From positions 1 to 43,684 of the forward strand of contig JAEVYT010000034.1 in NCBI GenBank assembly GCA_023392615.1: DNA of 43,684 bases. Direction: 5' to 3'. The notes under the pieces were generated by a model. That model searched no databases, was not told where the DNA came from, and saw only the letters and a program-made list of their open reading frames with translations. Shown one piece after another: positions 7,645 through 16,162 of the stretch. The DNA is from Bacillota bacterium. GTDB taxonomy: Bacteria > Bacillota > Clostridia > Lachnospirales > Lachnospiraceae. The stretch's first letter is position 1, and each line of letters starts with the position of its first letter. Both the position numbers and the translations under genes were made by a program.

Positions 7645-9228
7645 ATGGCATACGCAAAAAATCCAATACTAACAGGTTTTAATCCTGATCCCTCCATACT
7701 TAGAGTGGGTGATGATTATTATATAGCAACTTCAACCTTTGAATGGTTCCCAGGAGTACAAATCCATCATTCTACAGATTTAATCCACTGGGAATTAATT
7801 GCACATCCACTAGAGAGATTGACTCAATTAAATATGATTGGGGAGCCCAGCTCATGCGGGATTTGGGCGCCATGCTTATCCTATGACAATGGTACCTATT
7901 ATTTAATCTATACGGATGTGAAATCTTTTATCGGTATGTTTAAAGATACCCATAATTATCTTGTGACTGCATCGGATATTAGGGGGCCTTGGTCAGAACC
8001 TATATTTTTGAATTCCAGTGGTTTTGATCCGTCTTTATTCCATGACAAGAACGGCAAGAAGTATCTTGTGAACATGTTGAATGATTACCGATGCTGGAGT
8101 ACAAAATTCAGTGGAATCGTATTGCAGGAATATTCAGAAGAAAAAAAAGCATTGATTGGGGAACCGATTAATATATTTAAAGGTACCCAGTTAAGACTTA
8201 CAGAAGGACCTCACCTATATCAGCATGATGGATATTATTATCTAATGACTGCAGAGGGTGGTACATCGTATGAACATGCGGTTACAATGGCAAGAAGTAA
8301 GAACATAGAGGGTCCGTATGAGGTAGATCCAAGAAATCCTTTATTGACCTCACAGCATGCATTACTTAATCCACTTCAGAAAGCAGGTCACGCCAGCTTG
8401 GTAAAGGGACATAATGACAGATGGTATTTAGCACATCTTTGTGGTCGTCCTGTAGGGGAGGAACGCATGTGTATCTTAGGTCGTGAAACATCTTTACAGG
8501 AAGTTATATGGAAGGATGGATGGCTCCGTCTTGCGAATGGGGGTAATACACCGAGTGAGATGGTGGAGATTGCAGGAGTGGAAGTAGATTCTACTATCGA
8601 TAAAAAGTATATGATGGAAGACTTTAATGACTCATCCTGGAACATTAATTTACAGACTTTAAGAGTACCGCTTGGCGAAAGAGCATCCTTAACTGAAAGA
8701 CCTGGATATCTTCGCTTGTATGGCAAAGAATCCTTTAGCTCAAACCATCAACAATCCCTCTTGGCACATAGACAACAAAGCTTCCATGTGGAAGCAACAA
8801 CTAAGATTGATTTTAACCCTAAGAGCTTTCAGACATTAGCCGGATTGGTTTATTACTATAACAATATAAGCTATTATTATTTATATATTACAGAGGATGA
8901 AGTGGCAGGTCGAGTTCTTTCGATTATGTCATGTATCTTGGGTAAGGGTTCACAGCCAATTGGTGTTGGTATCCCGCTCCCACCTGATGGGGAAGTGTAC
9001 TTAAGATTAACCACACAGAAGGAAAAAGCATTTTTCTCATATTCACTTGATAGTGAGAATTATATCCAAATCGGAAATGAATTGGATGCTACGGTCTTAT
9101 CAGATGACTATTTTGATAAAACCGGTCATATTATGTTTACAGGAGCATTTATTGGAATCTGTTCTCAGGATTTTTCGGGTCGAGGTTCGTATGCTGACTT
9201 TGATTATTTTGAATATAAAGAACTGTAG
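7645..9228 (+). CDS. Beta-xylosidase / alpha-L-arabinofuranosidase (glycoside hydrolase family 43)
   Basis: A 527-residue cytoplasmic GH43 enzyme that releases xylose (possibly arabinose) from xylo-oligosaccharides. The five-bladed propeller spans about residues 5-300, with catalytic base D15 (FNPDPS), pKa-modulating D128 (GFDPSLF) and acid E187 (EGPHLY). A concanavalin-like C-terminal domain, residues about 320-527, is typical of the GH43_11 XynB type. There is no signal peptide, so substrates must be imported first. AAGGAG lies ahead of the ATG. A terminator follows at 9289. The gene is separated from GH3 by its own terminator and promoter, so it can be regulated independently. Confidence 0.92.
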   Translation: MAYAKNPILTGFNPDPSILRVGDDYYIATSTFEWFPGVQIHHSTDLIHWELIAHPLERLTQLNMIGEPSSCGIWAPCLSYDNGTYYLIYTDVKSFIGMFKDTHNYLVTASDIRGPWSEPIFLNSSGFDPSLFHDKNGKKYLVNMLNDYRCWSTKFSGIVLQEYSEEKKALIGEPINIFKGTQLRLTEGPHLYQHDGYYYLMTAEGGTSYEHAVTMARSKNIEGPYEVDPRNPLLTSQHALLNPLQKAGHASLVKGHNDRWYLAHLCGRPVGEERMCILGRETSLQEVIWKDGWLRLANGGNTPSEMVEIAGVEVDSTIDKKYMMEDFNDSSWNINLQTLRVPLGERASLTERPGYLRLYGKESFSSNHQQSLLAHRQQSFHVEATTKIDFNPKSFQTLAGLVYYYNNISYYYLYITEDEVAGRVLSIMSCILGKGSQPIGVGIPLPPDGEVYLRLTTQKEKAFFSYSLDSENYIQIGNELDATVLSDDYFDKTGHIMFTGAFIGICSQDFSGRGSYADFDYFEYKEL

Positions 9229-9288
9229 GATATAATAAGTTTATATTTTAATTACGTTTATTATCTTATTCCGAAAACTATAAATGGG

Positions 9289-9320
9289 AAAGAGCACATA
9301 GCGATATGTGCTCTTTTCTT
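9289..9320 (+). terminator. Terminator of the GH43 gene
   Basis: A perfect 12-bp stem (9289-9300 with 9305-9316), GCGA tetraloop and short T run. It lies between convergent GH43 and glycerate kinase genes. The T tract is better on the + strand, so it mainly serves GH43. Confidence 0.8.
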
Positions 9321-9377
9321 GTCATAAACCAGCATATATTAGGAACTAATCCGGATGAATTATAGAGTTTATACTAT

Positions 9378-10529
9378 TCATTTTTCATTCTTAGATGAAT
9401 CAAGTGTAGATATTAAGCGAAAGACCTGTGAGGCAGTAGAAGATAAATTTTCTGTTGTGGTTTGCGGATTCATCGCTTCATTGAGTGGCATGGGAAGTTG
9501 AAGAATACTAAAATAAGCATCTATAACATCATTACATTTTTCAGCATCCATTGTAGTTCCACCTGCAAATGCAATTACTTTTTTACCGTGCTTTTTTGCT
9601 AGTCTTGCAACACCAACGGGAGCTTTACCCATAGAAGTCTGGAAATCTAATCTTCCTTCTCCTGTGATTACAAAATCAGCATCATGAATATCGTTCTCTA
9701 ACTTAATTTGATTTAAAATTATTTGGATGCCGGATTCGAGTGTGGCATTTAAAAAGGTAAGGAACGCATAACCTAAACCGCCGGCTGCTCCTGCTCCGGG
9801 TATGCTTGCATAGTCTTTGGAGACAGTATGCTTTATCAGTTCTGAGAATTTTATAAAACCATTATCTAGCATAGTAACCATGTCAGGCGTTGCCCCTTTT
9901 TGTGGACCAAATATATGGGTGGCACCCTGTTCTCCAAAGAGAGGATTTGTTACATCACAGGCAATCTTAAAACGACATTCCTTTAATTCAGGCAATACAC
10001 CTTCCTCGTTAATCCCGGTGATCTCTAAGATGTCCTTCCCGAAAATTCCAACTGAATTACCATCTTTATCTGTGAATTTAAAGCCAAGTGCCTGAAGCAT
10101 ACCGATGCCACAGTCATTGGTAGCACTTCCGCCAATTCCAATAATAAAGTTTCTACATCCTCGTTGTATCGCGTCACTAATCATCTCACCTACCCCGTAG
10201 GTTGTAGTATTAAGAGGATTTAATAAGTCTTTTGGAACTAGGTTAATCCCGGCGGCAGCAGCCATCTCAAGTATTCCTGTGTTATTTTCAAACAATATTC
10301 CGTAGGAAGCAGAAATTTTCTCACCAAGAGGACCAGTGACAATTCGTTCAACCTTACGCCCCTCCATGCCAGAAAGTAGTGCGTCAACCGTGCCCTCACC
10401 ACCATCTGCTAGAGGTTTTACGATAACTTGAGCATCACAGACGCGAAGAATTCCCTGTTTAATGGCATTGCCTGCATCCATTGAAGATAAACTACCTTTT
10501 AATGAGTCAATTGCAATTACAACTTTCAT
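9378..10529 (-). CDS. glxK: Glycerate kinase (type 1, GlxK/GarK family)
   Basis: A 383-residue glycerate kinase that phosphorylates D-glycerate with ATP, probably to 2-phosphoglycerate, feeding lower glycolysis. The N-terminus MKVVIAIDSLKGSLSS is the family signature. Further blocks are KPLADGGEGT, GCRNFIIGIGGSATNDCG, GAGAAGGLG and DFVITGEGRLDFQTSMGKAP, all expected for PF02595. The length is normal (about 375-385). AGGAG lies 10 bases upstream of the ATG. The gene stands alone between a convergent GH43 gene and an upstream glyoxalase-fold gene on the same strand. The symbol is by family, since glxK and garK cannot be told apart here. Confidence 0.9.
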   Translation of the reverse strand: MKVVIAIDSLKGSLSSMDAGNAIKQGILRVCDAQVIVKPLADGGEGTVDALLSGMEGRKVERIVTGPLGEKISASYGILFENNTGILEMAAAAGINLVPKDLLNPLNTTTYGVGEMISDAIQRGCRNFIIGIGGSATNDCGIGMLQALGFKFTDKDGNSVGIFGKDILEITGINEEGVLPELKECRFKIACDVTNPLFGEQGATHIFGPQKGATPDMVTMLDNGFIKFSELIKHTVSKDYASIPGAGAAGGLGYAFLTFLNATLESGIQIILNQIKLENDIHDADFVITGEGRLDFQTSMGKAPVGVARLAKKHGKKVIAFAGGTTMDAEKCNDVIDAYFSILQLPMPLNEAMNPQTTTENLSSTASQVFRLISTLDSSKNEK

Positions 10530-10673
10530 GATATCTATTGCTCCTATTAATGTTTATTTTCTTGTTCTTATGTCTTTCAAATTGAGGATGATTTATAAGT
10601 GATAATGCGTGTTTGTGGATAAATAGTTGCTTGAATCTAAATATTATATACTGATGGGGTAATAGATAGGTAA

Positions 10674-11021
10674 CTATTTGTTGATACACCTAAAATATAT
10701 TATATTGTTATCAGGATCATAAAAACTCATATTAGTCATTCCCCAAGGGCGCGGCGTTGGTTTTTCGATGATCTCCACGCCAAGAGCTAATAAATTCTTA
10801 TATTCTTTATCGATGTCGTCGACGGTAAAGGCGAGACAGATATTTTGGTTATTATTATGTTTGAAGCTACCATCATTATAGATCGTCAACATGGTCTCAT
10901 CAGCAATTATTGTCTGATGTATGGAATCATTGCTTTCATTTTCGATATGTAATAGATTCTTATAGAATAAGGCTAATCTAAGCACATCATTAGTTAATAA
11001 TCCGACTTCTCCTATTTTCAT
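10674..11021 (-). CDS. VOC / glyoxalase-bleomycin-resistance fold protein
   Basis: A 115-residue single VOC-fold protein, MKIGEVGLLTND...FYDPDNNIIYFRCINK. The segments AFTVDDIDKEYKNLLALGVEI and PTPRPWGMTNMSFYDPDNN are typical of these small metalloenzymes or ligand-binding proteins. The substrate is not predictable. The frame extends upstream to 11102, but I choose the ATG at 11021 because GGGAGG lies 8 bases before it and family homology begins there. A triple ATTGC repeat lies about 75 bases upstream. It is probably transcribed separately from glycerate kinase, with a gap of about 145 bases. Confidence 0.8.
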   Translation of the reverse strand: MKIGEVGLLTNDVLRLALFYKNLLHIENESNDSIHQTIIADETMLTIYNDGSFKHNNNQNICLAFTVDDIDKEYKNLLALGVEIIEKPTPRPWGMTNMSFYDPDNNIIYFRCINK

Positions 11022-11095
11022 CAAAGGTACCTCCCTGAATTGATATAATAATCTGCACATATTATACTTTAATAGAAAATAATAGTAAATATTAA

Positions 11096-11112
11096 ATTGC
11101 ATTGCATTGCAT
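11096..11112. repeat. (ATTGC)3 tandem repeat
   Basis: Three consecutive ATTGC units followed by AT, upstream of the VOC gene. Its sequence recalls the TGCATT/AATGCA elements ahead of the flavin protein at 3414-3435. It could be a binding site for the same regulator or a chance microsatellite. Confidence 0.4.
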
Positions 11113-11272
11113 AGTATGGGAGTATTAAGAATCTAAATTAACCAAGCCCCCTTGTGAATTGACAAATCATAGAATATAATGGATATAACAGTAAGAATGT
11201 TTATGATCAAAGTGATTTTTGAATTTATAAAAAATATATAGCATAATAACGGATTGAAGGGAAGTTAAAGCA

Positions 11273-12436
11273 GTGATAGAAAAAATAAAGGCACGTCTTA
11301 GTAGAATAGATTTTCTGATAGTTATTGTGATGACCATATTAATTTTGGTTGGGCTATATTGTGAGCGACAGGCTTTCATCGCAAGTAAGAATAGAGATGC
11401 AATATTTATAAAACAGATAGCAGGTATCTTACTAGGTTATATATTAATTATGGGAATTATGCTAATTGATCATCGTACTCTATGTTCTCTGTCTTTCCCA
11501 CTTTATATCATGATGCAAATAGTGCTCGCATTAACTCTTGTTTTTGCTGACAATAAGAATGGCGTAAAGAGATGGGTTGTTGTATTTGGTATGCCATTAC
11601 AACCATCAGAAGTTGCGAAAATTGTGTTGATTCTATTTTTAGCATACTTGTGTAATCGGTTCAGAAGTAAGTTGGACAAGATTTATGTATTAGTCATTCT
11701 AGGAATTGTATCGTTAATTCCGATGGTTCTGATTCTATTAGAACCTCATCTGAGTTCAAGTTTGTCCTTAATGTTTATATTTGCTATTATCGTCTATGCA
11801 TCCGGGATTGGATACAAAGTGATTGGTGCAGCATTGGCGATTATACTACCTACTGTAATTGCGATGTTTGTAAGTGTGGTGTTCTTTCACGTAGAACTAC
11901 CATTTATTGAAAGCTATCAGGTTAATAGAGTATTAAATTATCTGTCAAATGATGAAGCGGATAGCCAGGGCGGAGATTATCAACAGTTGCAGTCAATTGG
12001 GGCGATAGGTTCAGGTGGACTTCATGGAAAATTGATAGATTCTGAGATCGATGATAATAAAGAATATAGTTTGATCTATGCTAAGGAAAGTGATTTCGTC
12101 TTTTCAATCGTAGGTGAAGATTTTGGATTTATAGGTAGCTTTATCGTTATGATTCTTTATGCAATTCTGATTATAAGGTGTTTGATGATATCTACCCGTG
12201 CATCGGATTATATGGGAAGGTTAATCAGTATGGGTGTGTCAGGGTATCTGATGTTCCAAATTTTTGTTAATGTGGGCGTGGCAACAAAGATATTACCGAA
12301 TACAGGACTTCCGCTTCCGTTTATCAGCTATGGTTTAACCTCGCTTTTAAGTTCAATGATGGGTGTGGGACTGGTGCTTAACATCGCAGCGAAACAGCGC
12401 AGTAGAGCCGAGAATCGATTAAGCTTTTATTCATAA
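11273..12436 (+). CDS. rodA: RodA/FtsW-type SEDS peptidoglycan glycosyltransferase
   Basis: A 387-residue polytopic inner-membrane protein with about ten hydrophobic spans. SEDS proteins polymerise lipid II into glycan strands together with a class B PBP. The motif KESDFVFSIVGEDFGFIG contains D274, equivalent to the essential Asp of SEDS enzymes. The C-terminal NTGLPLPFISYGLTSL matches the conserved P...LPFISYG block, though the usual SYGG is SYGL here. The start is GTG (11273) with a GAAGGGAAG ribosome site. RodA is favoured over FtsW or SpoVE by the short N-terminus and the ERQAF/DHRTL region. It stands alone, with no mreB or PBP2 next to it, so it may be a paralogue. Confidence 0.85.
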   Translation: MIEKIKARLSRIDFLIVIVMTILILVGLYCERQAFIASKNRDAIFIKQIAGILLGYILIMGIMLIDHRTLCSLSFPLYIMMQIVLALTLVFADNKNGVKRWVVVFGMPLQPSEVAKIVLILFLAYLCNRFRSKLDKIYVLVILGIVSLIPMVLILLEPHLSSSLSLMFIFAIIVYASGIGYKVIGAALAIILPTVIAMFVSVVFFHVELPFIESYQVNRVLNYLSNDEADSQGGDYQQLQSIGAIGSGGLHGKLIDSEIDDNKEYSLIYAKESDFVFSIVGEDFGFIGSFIVMILYAILIIRCLMISTRASDYMGRLISMGVSGYLMFQIFVNVGVATKILPNTGLPLPFISYGLTSLLSSMMGVGLVLNIAAKQRSRAENRLSFYS

Positions 12437-12437
12437 T

Positions 12438-12551
12438 AAAGGAGCTGTTGCAAAATAATAATTCTTTTACAGAACAATGTTGTTTGCCTCACACCTAGGT
12501 TGTAAGCAAATAACATGATTCCTTTCAATTATTATTATGCAACAGCACTTT
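12438..12551. repeat. 114-bp imperfect inverted repeat: MITE-like element or bidirectional terminator
   Basis: Outer arms 12438-12463 and 12527-12551 match in about 23 of 26 positions, containing GCTGTTGCA. An inner stem pairs the TGTTTGC and GCAAATAA segments. It fills the gap between convergent rodA and greA. Length, terminal symmetry and the GCTGTTGCA end resemble small non-autonomous transposon derivatives. The location also suits a bidirectional terminator, but T tracts are weak. No clear target duplication was seen. Confidence 0.55.
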
Positions 12552-12570
12552 TATATTGATAGGTAATGTA

Positions 12571-13074
12571 TTAATATTTTCTCATCTCATCGTCATCTGT
12601 ATCTTCCAGTTTTTCAATTTTTCTTATAATAACTTCGTAGGTATAGGTGTCGTTAGATTGAACGGTAACTTTATCAGAGATATGGCGGTGAAGGAGTGCT
12701 TTACCCAGAGGGGAATCAATACTAACCCTTCCTTTGAGAGGGTTGGAGCGTACCGTTGTCACAATTTTAATCACTTCTTCGCTTTCATCTTCCGGTGTAT
12801 ATATGGTGACCTTATCATTTAAACCGACCTCATCATCGTTCGAATCCTCAGGGATAATCTGAGCCGTTTTAATCATTCGTTCCAGATATCTAATTCTGCT
12901 TTCGTTCTGATTCTTATATTGCTTTGCAGCTTTATACTCGAAATTCTCACTAAGATCACCATGTGCTCTTGCAGTTTTAACATCCTCCAAAGCCTCTTTT
13001 CTGACGACTAGCTTACGATATTCAATTTCTTCTTCCATTCTCTTAATATCTTTTAGCGTAATCTTATCATACAT
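12571..13074 (-). CDS. greA: GreA/GreB-type transcription elongation factor
   Basis: A 167-residue cytoplasmic factor that binds RNA polymerase and stimulates cleavage of backtracked transcripts. The N-terminal coiled coil (residues about 5-80) holds the tip signature ARAHGDLSENFEYKAAK with the acidic Asp/Glu pair needed for cleavage. The C-terminal FKBP-like domain ends in IDSPLGKALLHRHISDKVTV, close to the family block SP(I/L)G.AL.G. The usual Gly after ALL is His here. A GGAGA ribosome site lies upstream of the ATG. The length is slightly above the usual 158, with an acidic tail. It is isolated between the inverted repeat and an unknown gene, so it may be a second Gre paralogue. Confidence 0.88.
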   Translation of the reverse strand: MYDKITLKDIKRMEEEIEYRKLVVRKEALEDVKTARAHGDLSENFEYKAAKQYKNQNESRIRYLERMIKTAQIIPEDSNDDEVGLNDKVTIYTPEDESEEVIKIVTTVRSNPLKGRVSIDSPLGKALLHRHISDKVTVQSNDTYTYEVIIRKIEKLEDTDDDEMRKY

Positions 13075-13155
13075 GGTCGTTCTCCATTCCTATTTGTTAA
13101 TTAGGGTTTTCTCCCATACAATATTAACATACCGTAACCTATCTATAGGACAAAG

Positions 13156-13947
13156 CTAACTGTTAATTACAGATAGGTTTTCCTCAAGTCGATTAATTTT
13201 ATTAAGCATAGAAGGGGTTAGTCTTCGATCCTTTAGTTTTCGAAGTGAAATTTCACTCTGTTCGTAATTCTCTTCATGAAAGAGAACTTTTGCTTTAAGG
13301 TATTCTACCATGTCGTTAAGATATGGATCAGAACACAAACTTTCTGCTTTCTCTAGATGAGTTTTTGCACATTCAATATCTTGTTCTGATAGGTAACGGA
13401 ATACCTTGTTAAGAGCCAACCCTCCGCTTAGCGTAGGATGATCTTCGTACTGCTTAAATAATTCTTTATTATCCTCCAGTATGGTGATGGCAGAAGCTTC
13501 ATCACCAAGATTATAAATGATGGCAAACAAGTTGTTATAGTAAATTGCCTGACTAATCTCAGATAAATTTCTGGGATCAATGGTAGTTAGTATTTGATAT
13601 GCACGTTCATCATCCCCGTTTGCACTATATCCGGTAGCAAGAGATATCTCATAAAGATTTCTAGTATAAAAACCATAAACTTTATTTACTAACCGAATCA
13701 TCTCTGTGATGAAGCGAGCAGGGTCTTTCTCATATATAAGAATTGGTAATATTTCTTGATACCGCTTTTGAAAGTTCTGTTTTCGATATAATAAGATTGC
13801 AGTAATCACAACAATCAGGGTTAATGCGGTATATAGATAATATCTCATCATATCGTTATGTGTGATACCTGCTCTATATGCAATGAAACTAATACTTAAT
13901 CCTAAGATAATTCCTGGTACTATTACAAGCAGTGCTTTCGTTCTCAA
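13156..13947 (-). CDS. Membrane-anchored TPR-like protein of unknown function
   Basis: 263 residues. Two hydrophobic spans occupy about residues 3-25 and 35-55. A helical, TPR-like region with alternating short helices fills the rest (for example ERAYQILTTIDPRN and CAKTHLEKAESLCSDP). No family is recognised. Such proteins usually scaffold protein-protein contacts at the membrane. The start is TTG (13947), chosen because GGAGG lies 8 bases upstream and no ATG is better placed. The gap of 193 bases to the anti-sigma gene, with a terminator between, argues for separate transcription. Confidence 0.7.
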   Translation of the reverse strand: MRTKALLVIVPGIILGLSISFIAYRAGITHNDMMRYYLYTALTLIVVITAILLYRKQNFQKRYQEILPILIYEKDPARFITEMIRLVNKVYGFYTRNLYEISLATGYSANGDDERAYQILTTIDPRNLSEISQAIYYNNLFAIIYNLGDEASAITILEDNKELFKQYEDHPTLSGGLALNKVFRYLSEQDIECAKTHLEKAESLCSDPYLNDMVEYLKAKVLFHEENYEQSEISLRKLKDRRLTPSMLNKINRLEENLSVINS

Positions 13948-14078
13948 AGATAATACCTCCGATAAGTAAAATAAGATATTAATATTCTATCACGATTTAA
14001 ATTTGTTTTCCAGAACTAAGAATATTCACTGAATATTCTCGTACACCGAAACATGGGTAACTGGATTAATGACGATCA

Positions 14079-14109
14079 AAAATCCCTCTTTGGCATGAAC
14101 CAAAGAGGG
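14079..14109 (-). terminator. Terminator of the ECF sigma/anti-sigma operon
   Basis: A 10-bp stem (14084-14093 with 14100-14109) with a 6-base loop. The minus strand continues into ATTTTTG. It lies about 30 bases after the anti-sigma stop. Confidence 0.85.
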
Positions 14110-14139
14110 TAGTATCAGGGATGTTGTATTAGGATAGGA

Positions 14140-15066
14140 TTATCTCCATAATTCGTGTTCTTTAATCGGTACGAATTGATCGTCTCCTGTAAACTCATCA
14201 TATGCTTCACCTGACCAATCCGATATGGCTTGGTCTAAAAATATAATCTTAGTTTCTTGCTCTTCCTCATAACTAGATTGATTGGAGGATATATCAGAAT
14301 CAGGGAAGAATTTCGGTTGACTGGATGAGATATTTGATATGGAACTTATTTTGTTTTTTGCGGTGATAAATGATAGTTTACCAATGTATTGTTTTTTTCC
14401 TTCGCTATTACTCATATAGATTTTATATTCCACCTGCCATTCGCGTAAATTATATTTTGAAATTGTGGAGAATTTGTAATCAACCACACGGTATCCGTTT
14501 TTATAAAGGAGTTGTAAATCCTGGATGAAATAATTTTTGGCGGTTTCATAATATTTTTTCTTATCAGGTTCAACTTTTGATGAAGTTGTATAGCGGTAAT
14601 GATCTGTTACTACTTGTTTCAAATTTGGAGTAATTAAAAAGTGGTAATGACTATCCCAATTGATAAAGCGAAATGCTTCATCAAAGTCTTCCTCTTTAAT
14701 ATCATTTAAAAAGTCCCTGCACATCTTTATATCATCCATATTGGTAAAGGCTAAACCACTTCCCCTGATTTGATTTACTGTGAAGTAACCAATAGGAGTC
14801 AATAAGAGAACAATTATGATAGATAAAGCCCATAACCTGCGTATTTTTTTAACACCTTTTTTTACTATGACCATATCAGCAGAAGAGGGTTCGATGTCTA
14901 AAGGGTCATGGGGATCTAACAAGGGAACCTTCATATTCTCATAGCTTGCCCTACAATTATCACATTTTTTCATGTGTTCATCTACAAGCTGCCTGCTTTC
15001 ATTACTACAGTAATCATCCACGTATAAAGGTATTAAATCCTTAATTACATTACATTCAACTTTCAT
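14140..15066 (-). CDS. Membrane-bound zf-HC2 anti-sigma factor
   Basis: 308 residues. The N-terminal cytoplasmic zinc-finger (ZAS) region has the H-x3-C-x2-C pattern in EHMKKCDNC, near residues 30-38, plus an earlier Cys in VECNV. One transmembrane span lies at about residues 92-112. The extracytoplasmic C-terminal region of about 190 residues is acidic near its end and is not a recognised sensor domain. ZAS proteins hold the partner ECF sigma inactive at the membrane until a signal releases it. The gene overlaps the sigma gene by 11 bases, so translation is coupled. A terminator follows. Confidence 0.88.
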   Translation of the reverse strand: MKVECNVIKDLIPLYVDDYCSNESRQLVDEHMKKCDNCRASYENMKVPLLDPHDPLDIEPSSADMVIVKKGVKKIRRLWALSIIIVLLLTPIGYFTVNQIRGSGLAFTNMDDIKMCRDFLNDIKEEDFDEAFRFINWDSHYHFLITPNLKQVVTDHYRYTTSSKVEPDKKKYYETAKNYFIQDLQLLYKNGYRVVDYKFSTISKYNLREWQVEYKIYMSNSEGKKQYIGKLSFITAKNKISSISNISSSQPKFFPDSDISSNQSSYEEEQETKIIFLDQAISDWSGEAYDEFTGDDQFVPIKEHELWR

Positions 15067-15553
15067 GAAATTCCTCCATTTCTCTCGATAGATACTCTTT
15101 GGCGCGATAATAGGTCACTTTAGCCCAGCTTTCCGATTTCCCTTTATCTCTTGCTATCGTTTTAAGTGGGATATCTGCATAGACATGCAAAATCAGTACA
15201 TCCCGGTAGAGTTCGGGCATTGATAGTAACTTTTTACGAAGCTTATTTTTAATATCCCTATGAATTAATTGATCCACGATGCTTATATCATCTGTTCGGT
15301 TAGTGAGCTCGTCCACTGTATCAAAGGAATAATGCTTATTTCTTCTACATTCTCTTAACCATTCATTTTTGGCAATCGCGCACAACCAAGTATATAAGCT
15401 GCTTTTTTCTTTGAATTTTCCAATATGTAAGAAAGCTTTATAAAATACCTCTTGTGTTAATTCCTCAGCAATGCTGGAGTTGCAGGATAGCTTCAAAAGA
15501 AAACGATAAATCATATTATAATATTTAAGATATACGTCATTAAATGATTCCAT
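15056..15553 (-). CDS. ECF-family RNA polymerase sigma factor
   Basis: A 165-residue group 4 sigma factor. Region 2 (residues about 8-75, containing AEELTQEVFYKAF and the -10 recognition segment TWLCAIAKNEW) and region 4 (residues about 108-160, LPELYRDVLILHVYADIPLKTIA with the helix-turn-helix ESWAKVTYYRAKEYL) are both intact, and region 3 is absent as expected. AAGGAGG lies 4 bases before the ATG. It is the first gene of a two-gene unit with its anti-sigma factor. The stimulus is unknown. The promoter region upstream (15554-15660) probably contains an autoregulated site, but I could not assign it reliably. Confidence 0.92.
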   Translation of the reverse strand: MESFNDVYLKYYNMIYRFLLKLSCNSSIAEELTQEVFYKAFLHIGKFKEKSSLYTWLCAIAKNEWLRECRRNKHYSFDTVDELTNRTDDISIVDQLIHRDIKNKLRKKLLSMPELYRDVLILHVYADIPLKTIARDKGKSESWAKVTYYRAKEYLSREMEEFHES

Positions 15554-15674
15554 TACGCCTCCTTTCGAATATTAGATACAGATGAATAAAAAAGGTTACA
15601 TAGTATTTTTGAATAATAATAACGATAAAAACACGATAAGTGTAACTAAATTCTTATTTTAGAGTAACTATATC

Positions 15675-15708
15675 AAAAAAGGAGAACTCTCATTTTGAAG
15701 AGTTCTCC
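15675..15708 (-). terminator. Terminator overlapping the DUF3784 stop codon
   Basis: A perfect 10-bp stem (15681-15690 with 15699-15708) and 8-base loop, followed on the minus strand by TTTTTT. The upstream arm is the last codons of the DUF3784 gene, so coding and terminator sequence overlap. Confidence 0.85.
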
Positions 15709-16043
15709 GTATTGATTTTATATTTTCCAAAAGCCTTTTCTGTATCAAAATGTACATCCTTGCAAAATACGACGAGCCAAACCAGAAATGCAAGGATTGC
15801 AATATACTGAGAAAATATTAGGGACAATACTGCTCCAATTACCATGATAATAGTCCAAAGAACGATGGAGTTTCTATAATCCTTGGACATTCGAACAACA
15901 TCATATTTATCTTGCTCGCTCTTCGATAGAGAATTAAAACCGCTAATCAATGATGCTCCTTTTTCCTTAATCAAAAAGAAAATGAGAGCTAAAATTCCAA
16001 ATATAATTGCAAATATTATGCAGGCATAAAAACCGATATTCAT
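15690..16043 (-). CDS. DUF3784 small membrane protein
   Basis: 117 residues with hydrophobic spans at about 3-23, 57-77 and 78-98. The motif ASLISGFNSLSKSEQDKYD, directly after the first span, is the hallmark of DUF3784 proteins of Firmicutes, whose function is unknown. GGAGG lies 6 bases before the ATG. The gene stands alone between the sigma/anti-sigma operon and a lipoprotein gene on the same strand. Confidence 0.85.
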   Translation of the reverse strand: MNIGFYACIIFAIIFGILALIFFLIKEKGASLISGFNSLSKSEQDKYDVVRMSKDYRNSIVLWTIIMVIGAVLSLIFSQYIAILAFLVWLVVFCKDVHFDTEKAFGKYKINTENSSK

Positions 16044-16162
16044 AGGATACCTCCAATCCTTCCATTGGTAATAATTCGATTAATAAATAAAGAAAAGATA
16101 GCTAAATCGATCTATTTTATTTATCTAATTACTACCTAAGTGTTTCGATTTTGTTATATCAA

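Noticed and set aside
12556..12822. 88-codon + strand frame opposite greA
   Set aside because: Antisense shadow of conserved greA codons; no ribosome site.
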